Origin: UBA5336 sp964506685
Lineage (GTDB): Bacteria; Pseudomonadota; Alphaproteobacteria; Caulobacterales; Hyphomonadaceae
Direction of reading: 5' to 3'
Assembly: GCA_964506685.1 (NCBI GenBank)
Contig: CAZDMQ010000003.1
Location: 40,518 to 104,517, forward strand
Length of the DNA stretch: 64,000 nt
How positions within the stretch are numbered: the stretch's first letter is position 1; every line of letters starts with the position of its first letter. The notes beneath the pieces are model-generated. The model was not told the origin of the DNA. It worked only from the letters and a program-made list of their open reading frames with translations, and ran no database searches. The position numbers and the translations under genes were made by a program. Shown here piece after piece: positions 27,704-36,373 of this stretch.

Positions 27704-28078
27704 CTAATCGTCTTTTTCCATGATGCACTGGAGCGGATGCTCATTGCGCTGGGCCATGTCGAGCACCTGCGCCACTTTCGTTTCCGCCACCTCGTACGTG
27801 TAAACCCCACACAGCCCGACACCCTTCTGGTGCACATGCAACATGATCCGGGTGGCTTCCTCCCGGCTCTTGTTGAAGAACCGCTCCAGTATGAACACGA
27901 CGAACTCCATCGGCGTGTAGTCGTCATTGAGCAGCATGACCCGATACAGTGACGGCTTCTTCGTCCGCACGCGGGTCTGGGTGGCAACGCCGAGATCCTG
28001 GCCATTGTCGTCACCGTCAGCATCGCCGCCGCCGGGGATGGACGGCCCATCTGGATCGTTCATTTGCAGCGGGATCAT
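27704..28078 (-). CDS. clpS: Clp protease adaptor ClpS
   Basis: 124 residues if started at ATG 28078. Core motifs RVMLLNDDYTPMEFVVFILE and LHVHQKGVGLCGVYTYEVAE are intact, including the acidic/hydrophobic N-degron pocket residues. An upstream ATG (28111) has a strong AGGGGAG site, but the extra 11 codons include rare AGA and AGG, so the shorter form is preferred; both are possible. It delivers N-degron proteins to ClpA, the next gene. Confidence 0.93.
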   Translation of the reverse strand: MIPLQMNDPDGPSIPGGGDADGDDNGQDLGVATQTRVRTKKPSLYRVMLLNDDYTPMEFVVFILERFFNKSREEATRIMLHVHQKGVGLCGVYTYEVAETKVAQVLDMAQRNEHPLQCIMEKDD

Positions 28079-28161
28079 TGCCGGCCTCTTGTCCTCGATC
28101 TCTCTGAGCATTGCATACTCCCCTAGCCTGACCATCCCGGGCCTGCGTTTCAAGCTCGGAA

Positions 28162-28551
28162 TCATGCCGCGCGCAGTTTTTTGACCAGTTCACGAACCCG
28201 GCGCGCATTCGCCCCAAGATCGGAATAGCCAACGCGAGAACGGGAATAGACGGCCAGACGTGAGCTCGTTTCGCCATCCGGTCCGGCCAGGACGGCAGCG
28301 TCCAGATCGTCCCGAAACCGCAGCAGGGCTGTGGTTGCAACGGCGCTGAGACGCAGCGCGGCCGCATCGACGCGCGTTACGGAAATCGACCGGTCACTTT
28401 CGAGTACGGCCTGCAACCGCTCGAAAAGGCCGGCCGGCGGCAGGTCGAAGTCCGGTGACACCGCATCGATGCGGGCCTGCGCGCACATCCCCTCCGGCGC
28501 CAGCAGGAAGCTGTTAGGGGAAGACGGGCGTTCGAGGGTCCGGAAGTCCAT
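28162..28551 (-). CDS. DUF1499-family protein
   Basis: 129 residues. MDFRTLERPSSPNSFLLAPEG is followed by a beta-rich domain ending AVYSRSRVGYSDLGANARRV, the recognisable DUF1499 signature (YSRSR-GYSD-G-N). The start has CAGGA five bases upstream. No enzymatic function is known for the family. It is 83 bp upstream of clpS on the same strand. Confidence 0.75.
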   Translation of the reverse strand: MDFRTLERPSSPNSFLLAPEGMCAQARIDAVSPDFDLPPAGLFERLQAVLESDRSISVTRVDAAALRLSAVATTALLRFRDDLDAAVLAGPDGETSSRLAVYSRSRVGYSDLGANARRVRELVKKLRAA

Positions 28552-28686
28552 GAAATCCTGCACAGGGCAGATATGGGTCCTGCACCCCGGCACGTCCAGA
28601 CGTGGCGTCCGGCCGCATCGTCCGGATCCAGCCCACGGGCCCGCCCGGTCCGCAACGCCCCGTCCGCAACGCCCGGGCCGAAACGG

Positions 28687-28718
28687 AAAAGCCGCCCCCG
28701 CGTGCGGGAGCGGCTTTC
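28687..28718 (-). terminator. rho-independent terminator of the phasin gene
   Basis: A 14-bp stem with one mismatch (AAAGCCGCCCCCGC / GCGGGAGCGGCTTT) is followed on the minus strand by TTTTCCGTTT. It lies about 35 bp beyond the phasin stop codon. Confidence 0.8.
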
Positions 28719-28752
28719 TTTGAATGGACTGGCGCCCGCGCGGGGCGACTGC

Positions 28753-29202
28753 CTATTTCGTGGCGGTCAGACGCTCGACGAACTGGCCGGCATGGGAGTT
28801 CAGCGGCTCGGCTGCCTCGCGCATGGTCTCGGCCATCAGCGTCGCGATGGCATTGGCCTCGCTCATGTAAGTTTCCATCGCCGCCTTGGAGAGATTGGCC
28901 TGCATCTCGACCGCTTCCTGGAAGGATTTCGCGCCTGCCATCGATTTCGAGGCTTCCATCAGGTTGCTCATCGCACCCTGGAAGAAGGCCATGCTGCGAG
29001 CATTGGCTTCCTGGACACCCTTGGCCGACACGCGCGCCGACTCAGCGGCCGCCGTGAGGCCCTCGCGCTGCAGTTCGGTCATGTCGCTGGCCATCGACAT
29101 CAGCCGCTCCATGCCTTCCTTCATCGCTTCCGGCGTCATGGCAGCTTCGCCATTCATCATCGGAAAGGGAAATTGCGGGGTCTGGGTTTTTGCCTTGGCC
29201 AT
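28753..29202 (-). CDS. phaP: phasin family protein (PHA granule-associated)
   Basis: 149 residues beginning MAKAKTQTPQFPFPMMNGEA. It is almost wholly amphipathic helix: ASDMTELQREGLTAAAESAR, ARSMAFFQGAMSNLMEAS and SFQEAVEMQANLSKAAMETY are typical of Phasin_2 proteins. AGGAG lies seven bases before the ATG. Phasins coat polyhydroxyalkanoate granules. It has its own terminator, and a perfect palindrome lies 108-128 bp upstream, consistent with a dedicated regulator. Confidence 0.87.
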   Translation of the reverse strand: MAKAKTQTPQFPFPMMNGEAAMTPEAMKEGMERLMSMASDMTELQREGLTAAAESARVSAKGVQEANARSMAFFQGAMSNLMEASKSMAGAKSFQEAVEMQANLSKAAMETYMSEANAIATLMAETMREAAEPLNSHAGQFVERLTATK

Positions 29203-29513
29203 GTGTGTGCTCCTGTGCATGGACGGGGTTTGACGTGGGTTGCGTGGACGAGCATTTGTCGACGATGTAAAGAGGATATAGGCGAATCTCTTCGCACCCG
29301 CAAGATGTTTTTTTGTGCAGTGCACAAAAATGGTCGCCGCCGGGCGCCTCGGGACGTTCGTCTCGGATCCGTGAGATACCTGCGCGACCCTTTTGCCCGC
29401 GCGGGTTTCACCGTTCTGCCCCCTAGTCCTGCAGGCCCGATCTTAACGAGCCGTCAATCGGATACCACAAAATTGACACGCAACCTGCATGGCAGGGCCG
29501 CTTTCCGCCGATC
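29203..29513. other. divergent intergenic region between phasin and dacA
   Basis: 311 bp. It carries the phasin ribosome site, an A/T-rich stretch at 29270-29330 with the 21-bp palindrome, and toward dacA a TTGACA (about 29473) that could be a -35 element, although no clear -10 follows. No gene was recognised. Confidence 0.5.
29310..29330. promoter_or_regulatory. perfect 21-bp palindrome, candidate PhaR operator
   Basis: Arms TTTTTGTGCA and TGCACAAAAA flank one central G. It is located 108-128 bp upstream of the phasin start. The TGCA-rich core resembles operators of the PHA-responsive repressor PhaR that controls phasins; that assignment is an inference. Confidence 0.55.
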
Positions 29514-30585
29514 ATGGACCATGTCATGTCCGCTTTTCCCGTCTCGATGCCGACACTCCGCCACCTGCTGCTGGTCCTGTCTCTGCTGCTTGGCGCCCTG
29601 TCCGTCGCGCCTCCGGCCACCGCAGAGAAATATGCCTCCATCGTGGTCGATCAGGAGACCGGAACGGTCCTGCATGCGCGGCATGCCGATGCGCCGCGCC
29701 ATCCGGCCTCGCTGACCAAGGTCATGACCCTCTACATGCTGTTCGACGAGATTGCGGCTGGCCGGCTCTCGCTCGACACCCCCATGACCGTCTCCGGCGA
29801 AGCGGCCCGCCAGCCGCCCTCGAGGCTGGGCCTGAAGGCGGGCACCACGATCACGGCCGGGGACGCCATTGAAGCCCTGGTCACCAAGTCTGCGAACGAT
29901 GTGGCGGTCGTGATCGGGGAACACATTGCCGGATCCGAAGCGCGTTTCGCTGCACTGATGACCGTCAAGGCGCAGTTCATCGGCATGAGCCAGACACAGT
30001 TCCGCAACGCCTCCGGCCTGCATCATCCTGAACAGGTCACCACGGCCCGCGACATGGCCCGGCTCGCCGGGGCGATCATGGCCGACCATCCCGCCTTCTA
30101 CGCCTATTTCTCGACCTCCGACTTCAGCTATCGCGGACGCACCTATCGCAACCACAACAAGCTGCTCGGAAGGATTGACGGGGTCGACGGGATCAAGACC
30201 GGTTATACCCGCGCCTCGGGCTACAACCTCATGGCGGCGGCGGCCCGGAACGAACGCAGGATCATCGCCGTGATGCTGGGGGGGCATAGTGCCCAGGCAC
30301 GTAATGGGCATGTTGCAGACCTGATCGAGGCGGCATTTCGTACCNNNNNNNNNNNNNNNNNNNNNNNNNNNNNNNNNNNNNNNNNNNNNNNNNNNNNNNN
30401 NNNNNNNNNNNNNNNNNNNNNNNNNNNNNNNNNNNNNNNNNNNNGGGGAGACCGGCGCAGGGGAGACCGGCGCGATCCGTACAGCAGCATTCGACACCGT
30501 TCGCATACCGGTCCATCCCGATGCTGCGGCCCAGCCCCTGCTCAATGGCAAACCCTTCACCGTCTCCGAAGGGGACGGCGGCTAA
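29514..30585 (+). CDS. dacA: D-alanyl-D-alanine carboxypeptidase (S11), interrupted by assembly gap
   Basis: Penicillin-binding carboxypeptidase: signal peptide (LRHLLLVLSLLLGALSVA, cleavage near PATA), SLTK nucleophile motif in HPASLTKVMTLYMLF, SAN in VTKSANDVAVVIGE, and KTG in VDGIKTGYTRASGYNLM. It trims the terminal D-Ala of peptidoglycan stem peptides. A 100-N gap (30345-30444) cuts the C-terminal part. After the gap an open frame continues as GETGAGETGA and ends IPVHPDAAAQPLLN...GDGG with TAA at 30583-30585. This tail is one frame off relative to a 100-base gap, so the true gap length differs. ATG 29526 is an equally possible start; neither has a good ribosome site. Confidence 0.85.
30345..30444. 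other. assembly gap (100 N)
   Basis: Exactly 100 undetermined bases inside dacA, a placeholder size. It is followed immediately by a 15-bp tandem repeat, which may have caused the assembly break. Confidence 0.99.
30445..30474 (+). repeat. 15-bp tandem repeat encoding GETGA
   Basis: GGGGAGACCGGCGCA and GGGGAGACCGGCGCG are adjacent, directly after the gap, and code for Gly-Glu-Thr-Gly-Ala twice in the dacA tail frame. More copies may be hidden in the gap. Confidence 0.8.
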
Positions 30586-30586
30586 A

Positions 30587-30735
30587 GCAACTTCGGAGCA
30601 AACGGAATCGTTTGCGAACGGATAGTTGCGCCGAAACAGGGAAGTGAAGCGACGGTCTGGAGTGGAACTCAAGACCGGCGCTTCAGGGTAGCCTCCGTCC
30701 GTGTGCGACCTGCTGATGCATAACCGGTTTGCTGC
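30587..30735 (+). repeat. interspersed intergenic repeat, copy between dacA and tatA
   Basis: It shares with 52966-53084 the blocks GGAGCAAACGGAATCGTTTG, GAACGGATAGTTGCGCC and GACGGTCTGGAGTGGAAC in the same order. The element has an internal hairpin (GCAAACG-GAAT-CGTTTGC). This copy lacks about 18 bp near ACCGG that the other copy has, and ends with ATAACCGGTTTGC as at 16650. Confidence 0.75.
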
Positions 30736-30839
30736 AGCTGCGTCGATTTTGTCGGCCCAATTCGCCATTCCGGAGACAAGACCCGTTTACCACAGCCCTC
30801 TCGGCCTCTATCATGAGGGCTCAGGTTCAGGAGGCCCCC

Positions 30840-31055
30840 ATGGGTTCAGTCGGTCCAATGCAGCTTGTGCTGCTCGTCGTTGTTGCGCTGCTCTTGTTTG
30901 GTGGGCGTGGTCGGATCTCGTCCATCATGGGCGACATGGCCAAGGGGGTCCGGAGCTTCCGCCAGGGCCTCAAGGAAGAGGAAACCCCATCCGTCACGGA
31001 TGAGGACATGGTCAATGTCACCCCCCAGAAGGAAGAGGCCAAGTCGCGCTCCTGA
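30840..31055 (+). CDS. tatA: Sec-independent translocase subunit TatA
   Basis: 71 residues; AGGAGG lies six bases before ATG 30840. A short periplasmic N-terminus, one TM helix (MQLVLLVVVALLLFG), the FG hinge, then an amphipathic helix (ISSIMGDMAKGVRSFRQGL) and an acidic tail form the TatA plan. TatA multimers form the pore for folded twin-arginine substrates such as PhoX. The segment after FG is GRGRI rather than the more common TKK/SKK. First gene of tatABC; longer upstream in-frame starts run into the repeat element. Confidence 0.93.
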   Translation: MGSVGPMQLVLLVVVALLLFGGRGRISSIMGDMAKGVRSFRQGLKEEETPSVTDEDMVNVTPQKEEAKSRS

Positions 31056-31124
31056 ACGATCACGGGGGCGGAACGGGGCAGCGGTGCCCCCCGCCGAAGA
31101 GGCGACTGACCAGGAGGCCAGCCC

Positions 31125-31553
31125 ATGCTGCCCCAGTTCGGGTTTTCTGAGTTCATGCTGCTGGCGATAGCCGCGCTGATCATCGTTGGTCCGAGGGACC
31201 TGCCGGTGATGATGCGCAAGCTTGGCCAGATCGTCGCCAAGGGCCGCTCGGCGGCCCGCGAGTTCCAGGCGGCCTTCGACGATATCGCTCGCCAGACGGA
31301 ACTCGACGAGTTGCGCAAGGAAATCGAAGACCTGAAGCGCTCGAACATGGTGACCGAAGCCCAGGCCGAGCTCAGCGAGTTCGAGCGGGCAGTGAACGCC
31401 GATGTGATGCGCGAGGATACGGCCACCCCTGCAGCGACGACGCCCGCGAAGGGGCCGCAATCCGGCCCCGCGAGCGGGAAGTCGGCCCCTGCCGCCTCCG
31501 CCGACACGGTCGCCGATACCGGCCAGACCGCTGCCAAGGGCAGTCCGGCGTGA
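31125..31553 (+). CDS. tatB: Sec-independent translocase subunit TatB
   Basis: 142 residues. MLPQFGFSEFMLLAIAALIIVGPRDLP with the conserved early Glu and GP hinge, followed by a long amphipathic helix (MMRKLGQIVAKGRSAAREFQ) and an Ala/Pro-rich acidic tail. CAGGAGG lies upstream. TatB with TatC binds the twin-arginine signal. Its stop overlaps the GTG start of tatC (GTGA). Confidence 0.95.
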   Translation: MLPQFGFSEFMLLAIAALIIVGPRDLPVMMRKLGQIVAKGRSAAREFQAAFDDIARQTELDELRKEIEDLKRSNMVTEAQAELSEFERAVNADVMREDTATPAATTPAKGPQSGPASGKSAPAASADTVADTGQTAAKGSPA

Positions 31554-32374
31554 GCGACCAGTCCGGCCCCGAGCCCATTGCAGAAGAGGACGACGACGAG
31601 GTCGCAGCCAGCGAAGCGCCGCTGCTTGTCCACCTGACGGAGCTGCGCAAGCGCCTCATCTATGCCGTGCTGGCTCTAGCCGTCTGCGCCGGCGCCTGTT
31701 TCGGGTTTGCCGAGACGATCTACAATATCCTGCTGCAGCCCTTCGCGACCGTGGCCGAGGCCGCGCGCAACGGCGCCCAGCTCGAACTCATCTATACCGG
31801 ACCGCTCGAATTCTTCTTCGCCAAGCTGAAACTCTCCCTGTTCGCAGGCCTGTTCATCGCCTTCCCCTTTATCGCCTATCAGATCTACGCCTTCGTGGCG
31901 CCCGGGCTCTACCGCAATGAACGCGGAGCCCTCATACCCTTCCTCGTCGCCGCCCCGCTGCTGTTCGCCACCGGGGCCGCGTTCGTCTACTTCGTCATGA
32001 TGCCCATGGTCGCCCGTTTTGCCCTTGCCCAGGAGCAGGTCGAGTCCACTGTTGCGGCGATCACCCTGCTGCCGCGTGTGTCGGAATACCTGTCGCTGGT
32101 CATGGCCCTGATGCTCGCCTTCGGCATCTCCTTCCAGCTGCCGGTCGTGCTGACCCTGCTTGGCAAGGCCGGCATTGTCGGCGCCGACTCGCTCAAGGCC
32201 GGACGGAAGTACGCCCTGGTGGGGATCCTCGCATTCGCGGCCTTCTTCACCCCGCCGGACGTGATCAGCCAGGTGCTGCTCACAGTGCCCGTCTACTCGC
32301 TCTACGAGGCCAGCATCTGGCTCGTGAAGATGATGGAGCGTCGCGCCCTGCGCGAGGAAGCGGCGGCCGAATAG
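31550..32374 (+). CDS. tatC: Sec-independent translocase subunit TatC
   Basis: 274 residues from GTG 31550. Six TM helices; signatures HLTELRKRLIYAVLAL and FFAKLKLSLFAGLFIAFPFI, and LLPRVSEYLSLVMALMLAFG. It is the receptor for twin-arginine signal peptides. The acidic N-terminal extension (EPIAEEDDDEV) is cytosolic. Confidence 0.97.
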   Translation: MSDQSGPEPIAEEDDDEVAASEAPLLVHLTELRKRLIYAVLALAVCAGACFGFAETIYNILLQPFATVAEAARNGAQLELIYTGPLEFFFAKLKLSLFAGLFIAFPFIAYQIYAFVAPGLYRNERGALIPFLVAAPLLFATGAAFVYFVMMPMVARFALAQEQVESTVAAITLLPRVSEYLSLVMALMLAFGISFQLPVVLTLLGKAGIVGADSLKAGRKYALVGILAFAAFFTPPDVISQVLLTVPVYSLYEASIWLVKMMERRALREEAAAE

Positions 32375-32480
32375 GGGCTGCACAAACCCGGCCCGTTCCG
32401 TCTTGATGTCACAGTGTGACCTTACTTTCCGGTCACCAACATGGCGACCCGTGGCTGGACTGTATTTGAAGGGGCGCCCC

Positions 32481-33290
32481 ATGCTCGATGGATTGTTGCT
32501 GACCTTTGTCGTCTCGGCTGAGGACGGCTTGCTTGACGCAGCCCTGACCGCAGCCGAACCGCCCCGGACGCTGCGCGCGGCATTCACCGTCGAGCTGTCC
32601 AGTGCCGAGGCCAGACGGATCTACACCTATGACCCGCGCCTGCCCGAGGGCGAGCGCTGGGCCCTGCAATCACGCGACGGCAGCGACCCTGCCCTGGATG
32701 AGGTCGCGGCGAACTGGAGCGACGATGCCGCGCCCGATGGCTGGCTGTTTCCCGACGACCTGCGCGCCAGCCTTGCCGCTACCGAAACCGCCGAAATGCT
32801 CGGCCCCGCCTGGCGGATCCGGTACCACCACCAGCTCTCGGCGAACGACGACAGCGCACTGGACCAGTGGGCGGCCGAGACGCTGTCCGCCACTGCCTGG
32901 ATCGACCCTATCTCGGAGCGCCTGCTCCGCATTGACCACGAGCTTCCCGCACCCACCTCCGGCCCGAGCGGCGGACGGCTGATGCGGTTCCAGCAGACCT
33001 ACCTGATCGAGTCCGACCCGGTCTACGGCGTCAGCTACGTCGCCGCCTTCGCCGTCGACCTGGCCGCAAGGGTCGGGTTCCGCACCTTCGAACGCCGTTA
33101 CAAGGCGCGGCTCATCGATGTCGACCTGTTCTTTGCGAGCCGTGCTGCGGAGTGGGATTTCCTCAAGGCGCGCAGGACCTCAGAATATCCGGACGACGCC
33201 GGCGACCCGGGCGCTGCAGCACCCCCAACGCCTCCTGCCCTCACACTCGCCCCCTCCACTGTCCCCGGCTCGCAGGGCGACGCGCCCTGA
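32481..33290 (+). CDS. hypothetical protein
   Basis: 269 residues from ATG 32481 (GAAGGGG upstream). I do not recognise the family. The N-terminus (MLDGLLLTFVVSAEDG) is mildly hydrophobic, not a clear signal peptide. The middle has a beta-rich region with WIDPISERLLRIDHELPAP and FQQTYLIESDPVYGVSYVAAF, and the last 35 residues are Pro/Ala-rich and disordered-looking. It follows tatC by 106 bp on the same strand; co-transcription is possible. An earlier in-frame TTG at 32403 would add 26 residues. Confidence 0.55.
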   Translation: MLDGLLLTFVVSAEDGLLDAALTAAEPPRTLRAAFTVELSSAEARRIYTYDPRLPEGERWALQSRDGSDPALDEVAANWSDDAAPDGWLFPDDLRASLAATETAEMLGPAWRIRYHHQLSANDDSALDQWAAETLSATAWIDPISERLLRIDHELPAPTSGPSGGRLMRFQQTYLIESDPVYGVSYVAAFAVDLAARVGFRTFERRYKARLIDVDLFFASRAAEWDFLKARRTSEYPDDAGDPGAAAPPTPPALTLAPSTVPGSQGDAP

Positions 33291-33411
33291 CCTGCGGTTC
33301 AGGTCGCCAGTCCGTCCATCGCTCCGGCCGCCGGCCGGCGATCGGCTTCTCCCCAATGTGGCAATCTGCACCTCTGGCGTCGCGAGGCGGCGATGCGCTA
33401 GTCTCGCTCGC

Positions 33412-33825
33412 ATGACGATTCACCTCGTGAAACTCTGCGTCGGCGCCGACGACATCAACGATCTTGCGGCCTGGCAGGACAGGCTGATGCGGCAGCGGCC
33501 GAAGCCTTTTCACCACACGCGCATGGTTCCCCGCCGCGCGGCCGAATTGCTGGATGGCGGCTCGATCTACTGGGTCATTCGCGGGGCCGTCCGGGTCCGC
33601 CAGGCGATCTGCGGGCTTCGCACCCTTGAGGATAATGGCGGCCGGCCGCTCTGCGAGCTGGTGTTCGAGCCTGACCTCATTCCGACCGAACACCAGTCGA
33701 GAAAACCCTTCCAGGGGTGGCGCTACCTTGAACCCGCAGCTGCGCCGGCCGATCTCGGGACCGACCGCGCCCCCGGCCTGCCTGCCGATCTCGATGCGGC
33801 CCTGAAAGAGGCCCTCGTCTGGTAG
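33412..33825 (+). CDS. DUF1489-family protein
   Basis: 137 residues beginning MTIHLVKLCVGADDINDLAAW, with HTRMVPRRAAELLDGGSIYWVIRG, CELVFEPDLIPTEHQSRKPFQGWRYL. This matches the alphaproteobacterial DUF1489 family, function unknown. Convergent with panC. Confidence 0.85.
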   Translation: MTIHLVKLCVGADDINDLAAWQDRLMRQRPKPFHHTRMVPRRAAELLDGGSIYWVIRGAVRVRQAICGLRTLEDNGGRPLCELVFEPDLIPTEHQSRKPFQGWRYLEPAAAPADLGTDRAPGLPADLDAALKEALVW

Positions 33826-33903
33826 CCCCCTGCCGCGTCAGGGCGTGTTTCGTGCGCAGCTTCTCTGGATAGCGAACCGATCACCACCTCGCCCTGAAGC
33901 GCC

Positions 33904-34776
33904 TCAGGTGCCCGTCAGCGGGAGATTGTCGATCAGGCGGGTCTGCCCCATCCAGGCTGCCCCCAGCAGGCGCGTCTCTGCCGGCCAGCCGGCGCGGCTT
34001 TCCGGCAAGCCCAGCAGGGTTTCCGACGCAACGGCGCTGACATAATCGACACGCGTGAAACCGGCGGCCAGCAGCCCGTCCCGCGCGTCCGCCTCGGCCT
34101 CCGCAATGGCCCGCCCAGCCAGGATCCGCGCGCGGGCCCGGTGCAGCGCAGCATGCAGCGCCCCGGCCCGGCGCCGTTCTTCGGCAGACAGGTAGAGATT
34201 GCGCGAGGACTGTGCGAGCCCGTCGGCCTCGCGCACCGTTGGCGCGCCGACAACCTCCACCTGAAAGCCGAGATCGGCCACCATCCGCCGGATGATCTGG
34301 AGCTGCTGGAAATCCTTCTCCCCGAACACGGCCACATCCGGACGCACGTGCAGGAACAGTCGCGCCACCACGGTCGTCACGCCATAGAAGAAGTGCGGCC
34401 GGTAAACCCCATCCAAAAGGTCCGACAGGCCCGGCACCCGGACATCGGTCACCGATCCCTCGGGATACATTTCGGAAACTGCCGGCAGGTAGGCCACGTC
34501 ACACCCGGCTGCGGCCAGCTTCTCAAGGTCGCTTACCTCGTCGCGCGGATAGGTGTCGAAATCCTCACCAGGAGCGAATTGCGCCGGGTTCACGAAGACT
34601 GAGGCGACCACAACATCTGATTTTTCCCTCGCCAGGCGAACCAGGGAGAGATGACCATTGTGTAATGCGCCCATTGTCGGCACGAAGCCGACGCGCATGT
34701 TTTCCTTTTGAAACTGCGCACTAAGGGCGGAAATCCGGGCGCGGGACCGCTCAACCGTCAAGCGTGCTGGGGGCAT
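33904..34776 (-). CDS. panC: pantothenate synthetase
   Basis: 290 residues. FVPTMGALHNGHLSLV (HIGH-like), SVFVNPAQFAPGEDFDTYPR, HVRPDVAVFGEKDFQQLQI and GLAQSSRNLYLS (KMSKS-equivalent) are all intact. It joins pantoate and beta-alanine with ATP. ATG 34776 gives the usual distance to the HIGH motif; a TTG five codons upstream is an alternative. No panB is adjacent. Divergent from the hypothetical gene upstream of mipZ. Confidence 0.96.
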   Translation of the reverse strand: MPPARLTVERSRARISALSAQFQKENMRVGFVPTMGALHNGHLSLVRLAREKSDVVVASVFVNPAQFAPGEDFDTYPRDEVSDLEKLAAAGCDVAYLPAVSEMYPEGSVTDVRVPGLSDLLDGVYRPHFFYGVTTVVARLFLHVRPDVAVFGEKDFQQLQIIRRMVADLGFQVEVVGAPTVREADGLAQSSRNLYLSAEERRRAGALHAALHRARARILAGRAIAEAEADARDGLLAAGFTRVDYVSAVASETLLGLPESRAGWPAETRLLGAAWMGQTRLIDNLPLTGT

Positions 34777-34840
34777 TGGCTTTATCTGCAAATCGGGTAC
34801 CTTAAAGCTTCCATTAACCGGAACCGGAGAGGGTTAGGAC

Positions 34841-35323
34841 ATGGTTTACAGCTTCCTACAAGCCGTGAAACGCGCTGTGCTCCTGAGCCAGTTCAGGCTC
34901 GGCGATCCACGCGATTACCGACGGCTCGACCCCGAACCGCTCTGCCGGCCCGCAGATCTGCTGCCCGCACGCGACACAACCGATGACTGGCTGTTCGATG
35001 CGCCCGACACGCCGCTCTCTCCCTTCGTCCACGGCCTGTCACGCGAACTGGACCGCGTGTCGGGATCGCTCGGCACCCTGCGCGACCTGCTGTCGGAGAT
35101 CGCCCGCTTCTCGCCGTCCATCGCCGTGCCGGTCAATGGTCTCGATGCGCCGGTCCTGCTTGGCGACGATCCTTTCCTGTTCGATGGCGAGGCAATGCCA
35201 CGCCTGCCCGGAGACCAGCCGCTGGTCGAGGGCGATGCTGTCTTTCTTTTCGAGGAATCAGAGCATCCTGCACGCCTGTCGGTATTCGACAGCCCGCTGA
35301 TGGATAAACGTCTCGCGGCCTGA
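34841..35323 (+). CDS. hypothetical protein upstream of mipZ
   Basis: 160 residues, acidic, no TM segment or signal peptide. It opens MVYSFLQAVKRAVLLSQFRL with a basic amphipathic helix, then a region rich in Asp/Leu/Pro (LSPFVHGLSRELDRVSGSLG, a probable helix) and repeated LLGDDPFLFDGEAM / GDAVFLFEES. AGAGGG and TTAGGAC lie upstream. It ends 119 bp before mipZ on the same strand and is probably co-transcribed. Family not recognised; position suggests a cell-division or polarity link, which is only inference. Confidence 0.6.
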   Translation: MVYSFLQAVKRAVLLSQFRLGDPRDYRRLDPEPLCRPADLLPARDTTDDWLFDAPDTPLSPFVHGLSRELDRVSGSLGTLRDLLSEIARFSPSIAVPVNGLDAPVLLGDDPFLFDGEAMPRLPGDQPLVEGDAVFLFEESEHPARLSVFDSPLMDKRLAA

Positions 35324-35442
35324 GCACGTCCAGGCTTTCGCCCTGGCGCTTGCCGACGGCCGCGTCAAAGGAGAAGACCTTGGCAGCTGACGGCCAGCAT
35401 CCCGCCCAGACCACCGCTTCCCTCTCCGGCGACGGAGCAAGG

Positions 35443-36264
35443 ATGGGCCGGATCATCGTTGTCGGCAACGAGAAGGGTGGCGCGGGCAAGTCGACCGTCG
35501 CCATGCACCTGAGTGTCGCCCTGATGCGGATGGGCGGGCATGTCGGGATCATCGATCTCGATGTCCGCCAGCGCAGCCTGACCCGGTACAACGAGAACCG
35601 CCTGCGCTGGATCAAGTCGACCGGCGCGCGCCTGCCCATGCCGGAAATCATCCGGGTCGATGCGTCCACCCTGCGCGATCTCGACCGCGCCGAGGCGGAG
35701 GAAACCCGCCGGCTGGAGGACGCGCTGAAACGTCTCCGCGAGACCTGTCACTTCATCATCGTCGATGCCCCCGGCGGTGACACCCATCTCTCACGGCTGG
35801 CCCACATGCATGCCGATACGCTGATCACCCCCCTCAATGACAGCTTTGTCGATTTCGACCTGCTCGGCGACGTCAATCCCCAGACCCTGGAAGTGATCCG
35901 GCCGAGCTTCTATTCGGAGATGGTCTGGAACTGCCGCAAGAAGAAGGCGCAGACCTCGCGCCAGCCGATCGACTGGATTGTCATGCGCAACCGCATGTCT
36001 CCCCTCGAAGCGCGCAACAAGCAGAAAGTCGGCGAGGCGCTCGCCAACCTGGCCAAGCGGATCGGCTTCCGCATGGCGCCGGGCCTTTCGGAGCGGGTCA
36101 TCTATCGCGAACTGTTTCCCGCCGGGCTGACCCTGCTGGATCTTTCGGAGAAGGGCTCGAACATCTCCTTCACCATGAGCCATGTCGCCGCCCGCCAGGA
36201 ATTGCGCGACCTGCTGATCATCCTGCAACTTCCCGAATTCGAAGGCCGCGACATCGCTTTCTGA
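35443..36264 (+). CDS. mipZ: division-plane positioning ATPase MipZ
   Basis: 273 residues of the ParA/MinD superfamily. The deviant Walker A GNEKGGAGKST is at about 8-18, with IIDLDVRQRSLTRY switch I and FIIVDAPGGD Walker B / switch II. NPQTLEVIRPSFYSEMVW and QPIDWIVMRNRMSPLEARNK match MipZ rather than ParA. In Caulobacter MipZ binds ParB at the poles and inhibits FtsZ assembly. ATG 35443 has GGAG five bases upstream; a TTG at 35380 with GGAGAAG would add 21 residues. A bidirectional terminator follows. Confidence 0.9.
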   Translation: MGRIIVVGNEKGGAGKSTVAMHLSVALMRMGGHVGIIDLDVRQRSLTRYNENRLRWIKSTGARLPMPEIIRVDASTLRDLDRAEAEETRRLEDALKRLRETCHFIIVDAPGGDTHLSRLAHMHADTLITPLNDSFVDFDLLGDVNPQTLEVIRPSFYSEMVWNCRKKKAQTSRQPIDWIVMRNRMSPLEARNKQKVGEALANLAKRIGFRMAPGLSERVIYRELFPAGLTLLDLSEKGSNISFTMSHVAARQELRDLLIILQLPEFEGRDIAF

Positions 36265-36373
36265 TCTGCCCCGGCGCGCACCCACTCGTGAAGACGAGGC
36301 GTCGCTGTCCCGGCGCAGCGCTGCTGCTGCCCTGCTGGCCATCACCCCGGCTGCCCCCTGCTCGGATGGCCTG

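Noticed and set aside
34802..34817. CtrA box before the gene upstream of mipZ
   Set aside because: The two TTAA half-sites are separated by 8 bases, not 7, so it does not fit the consensus.
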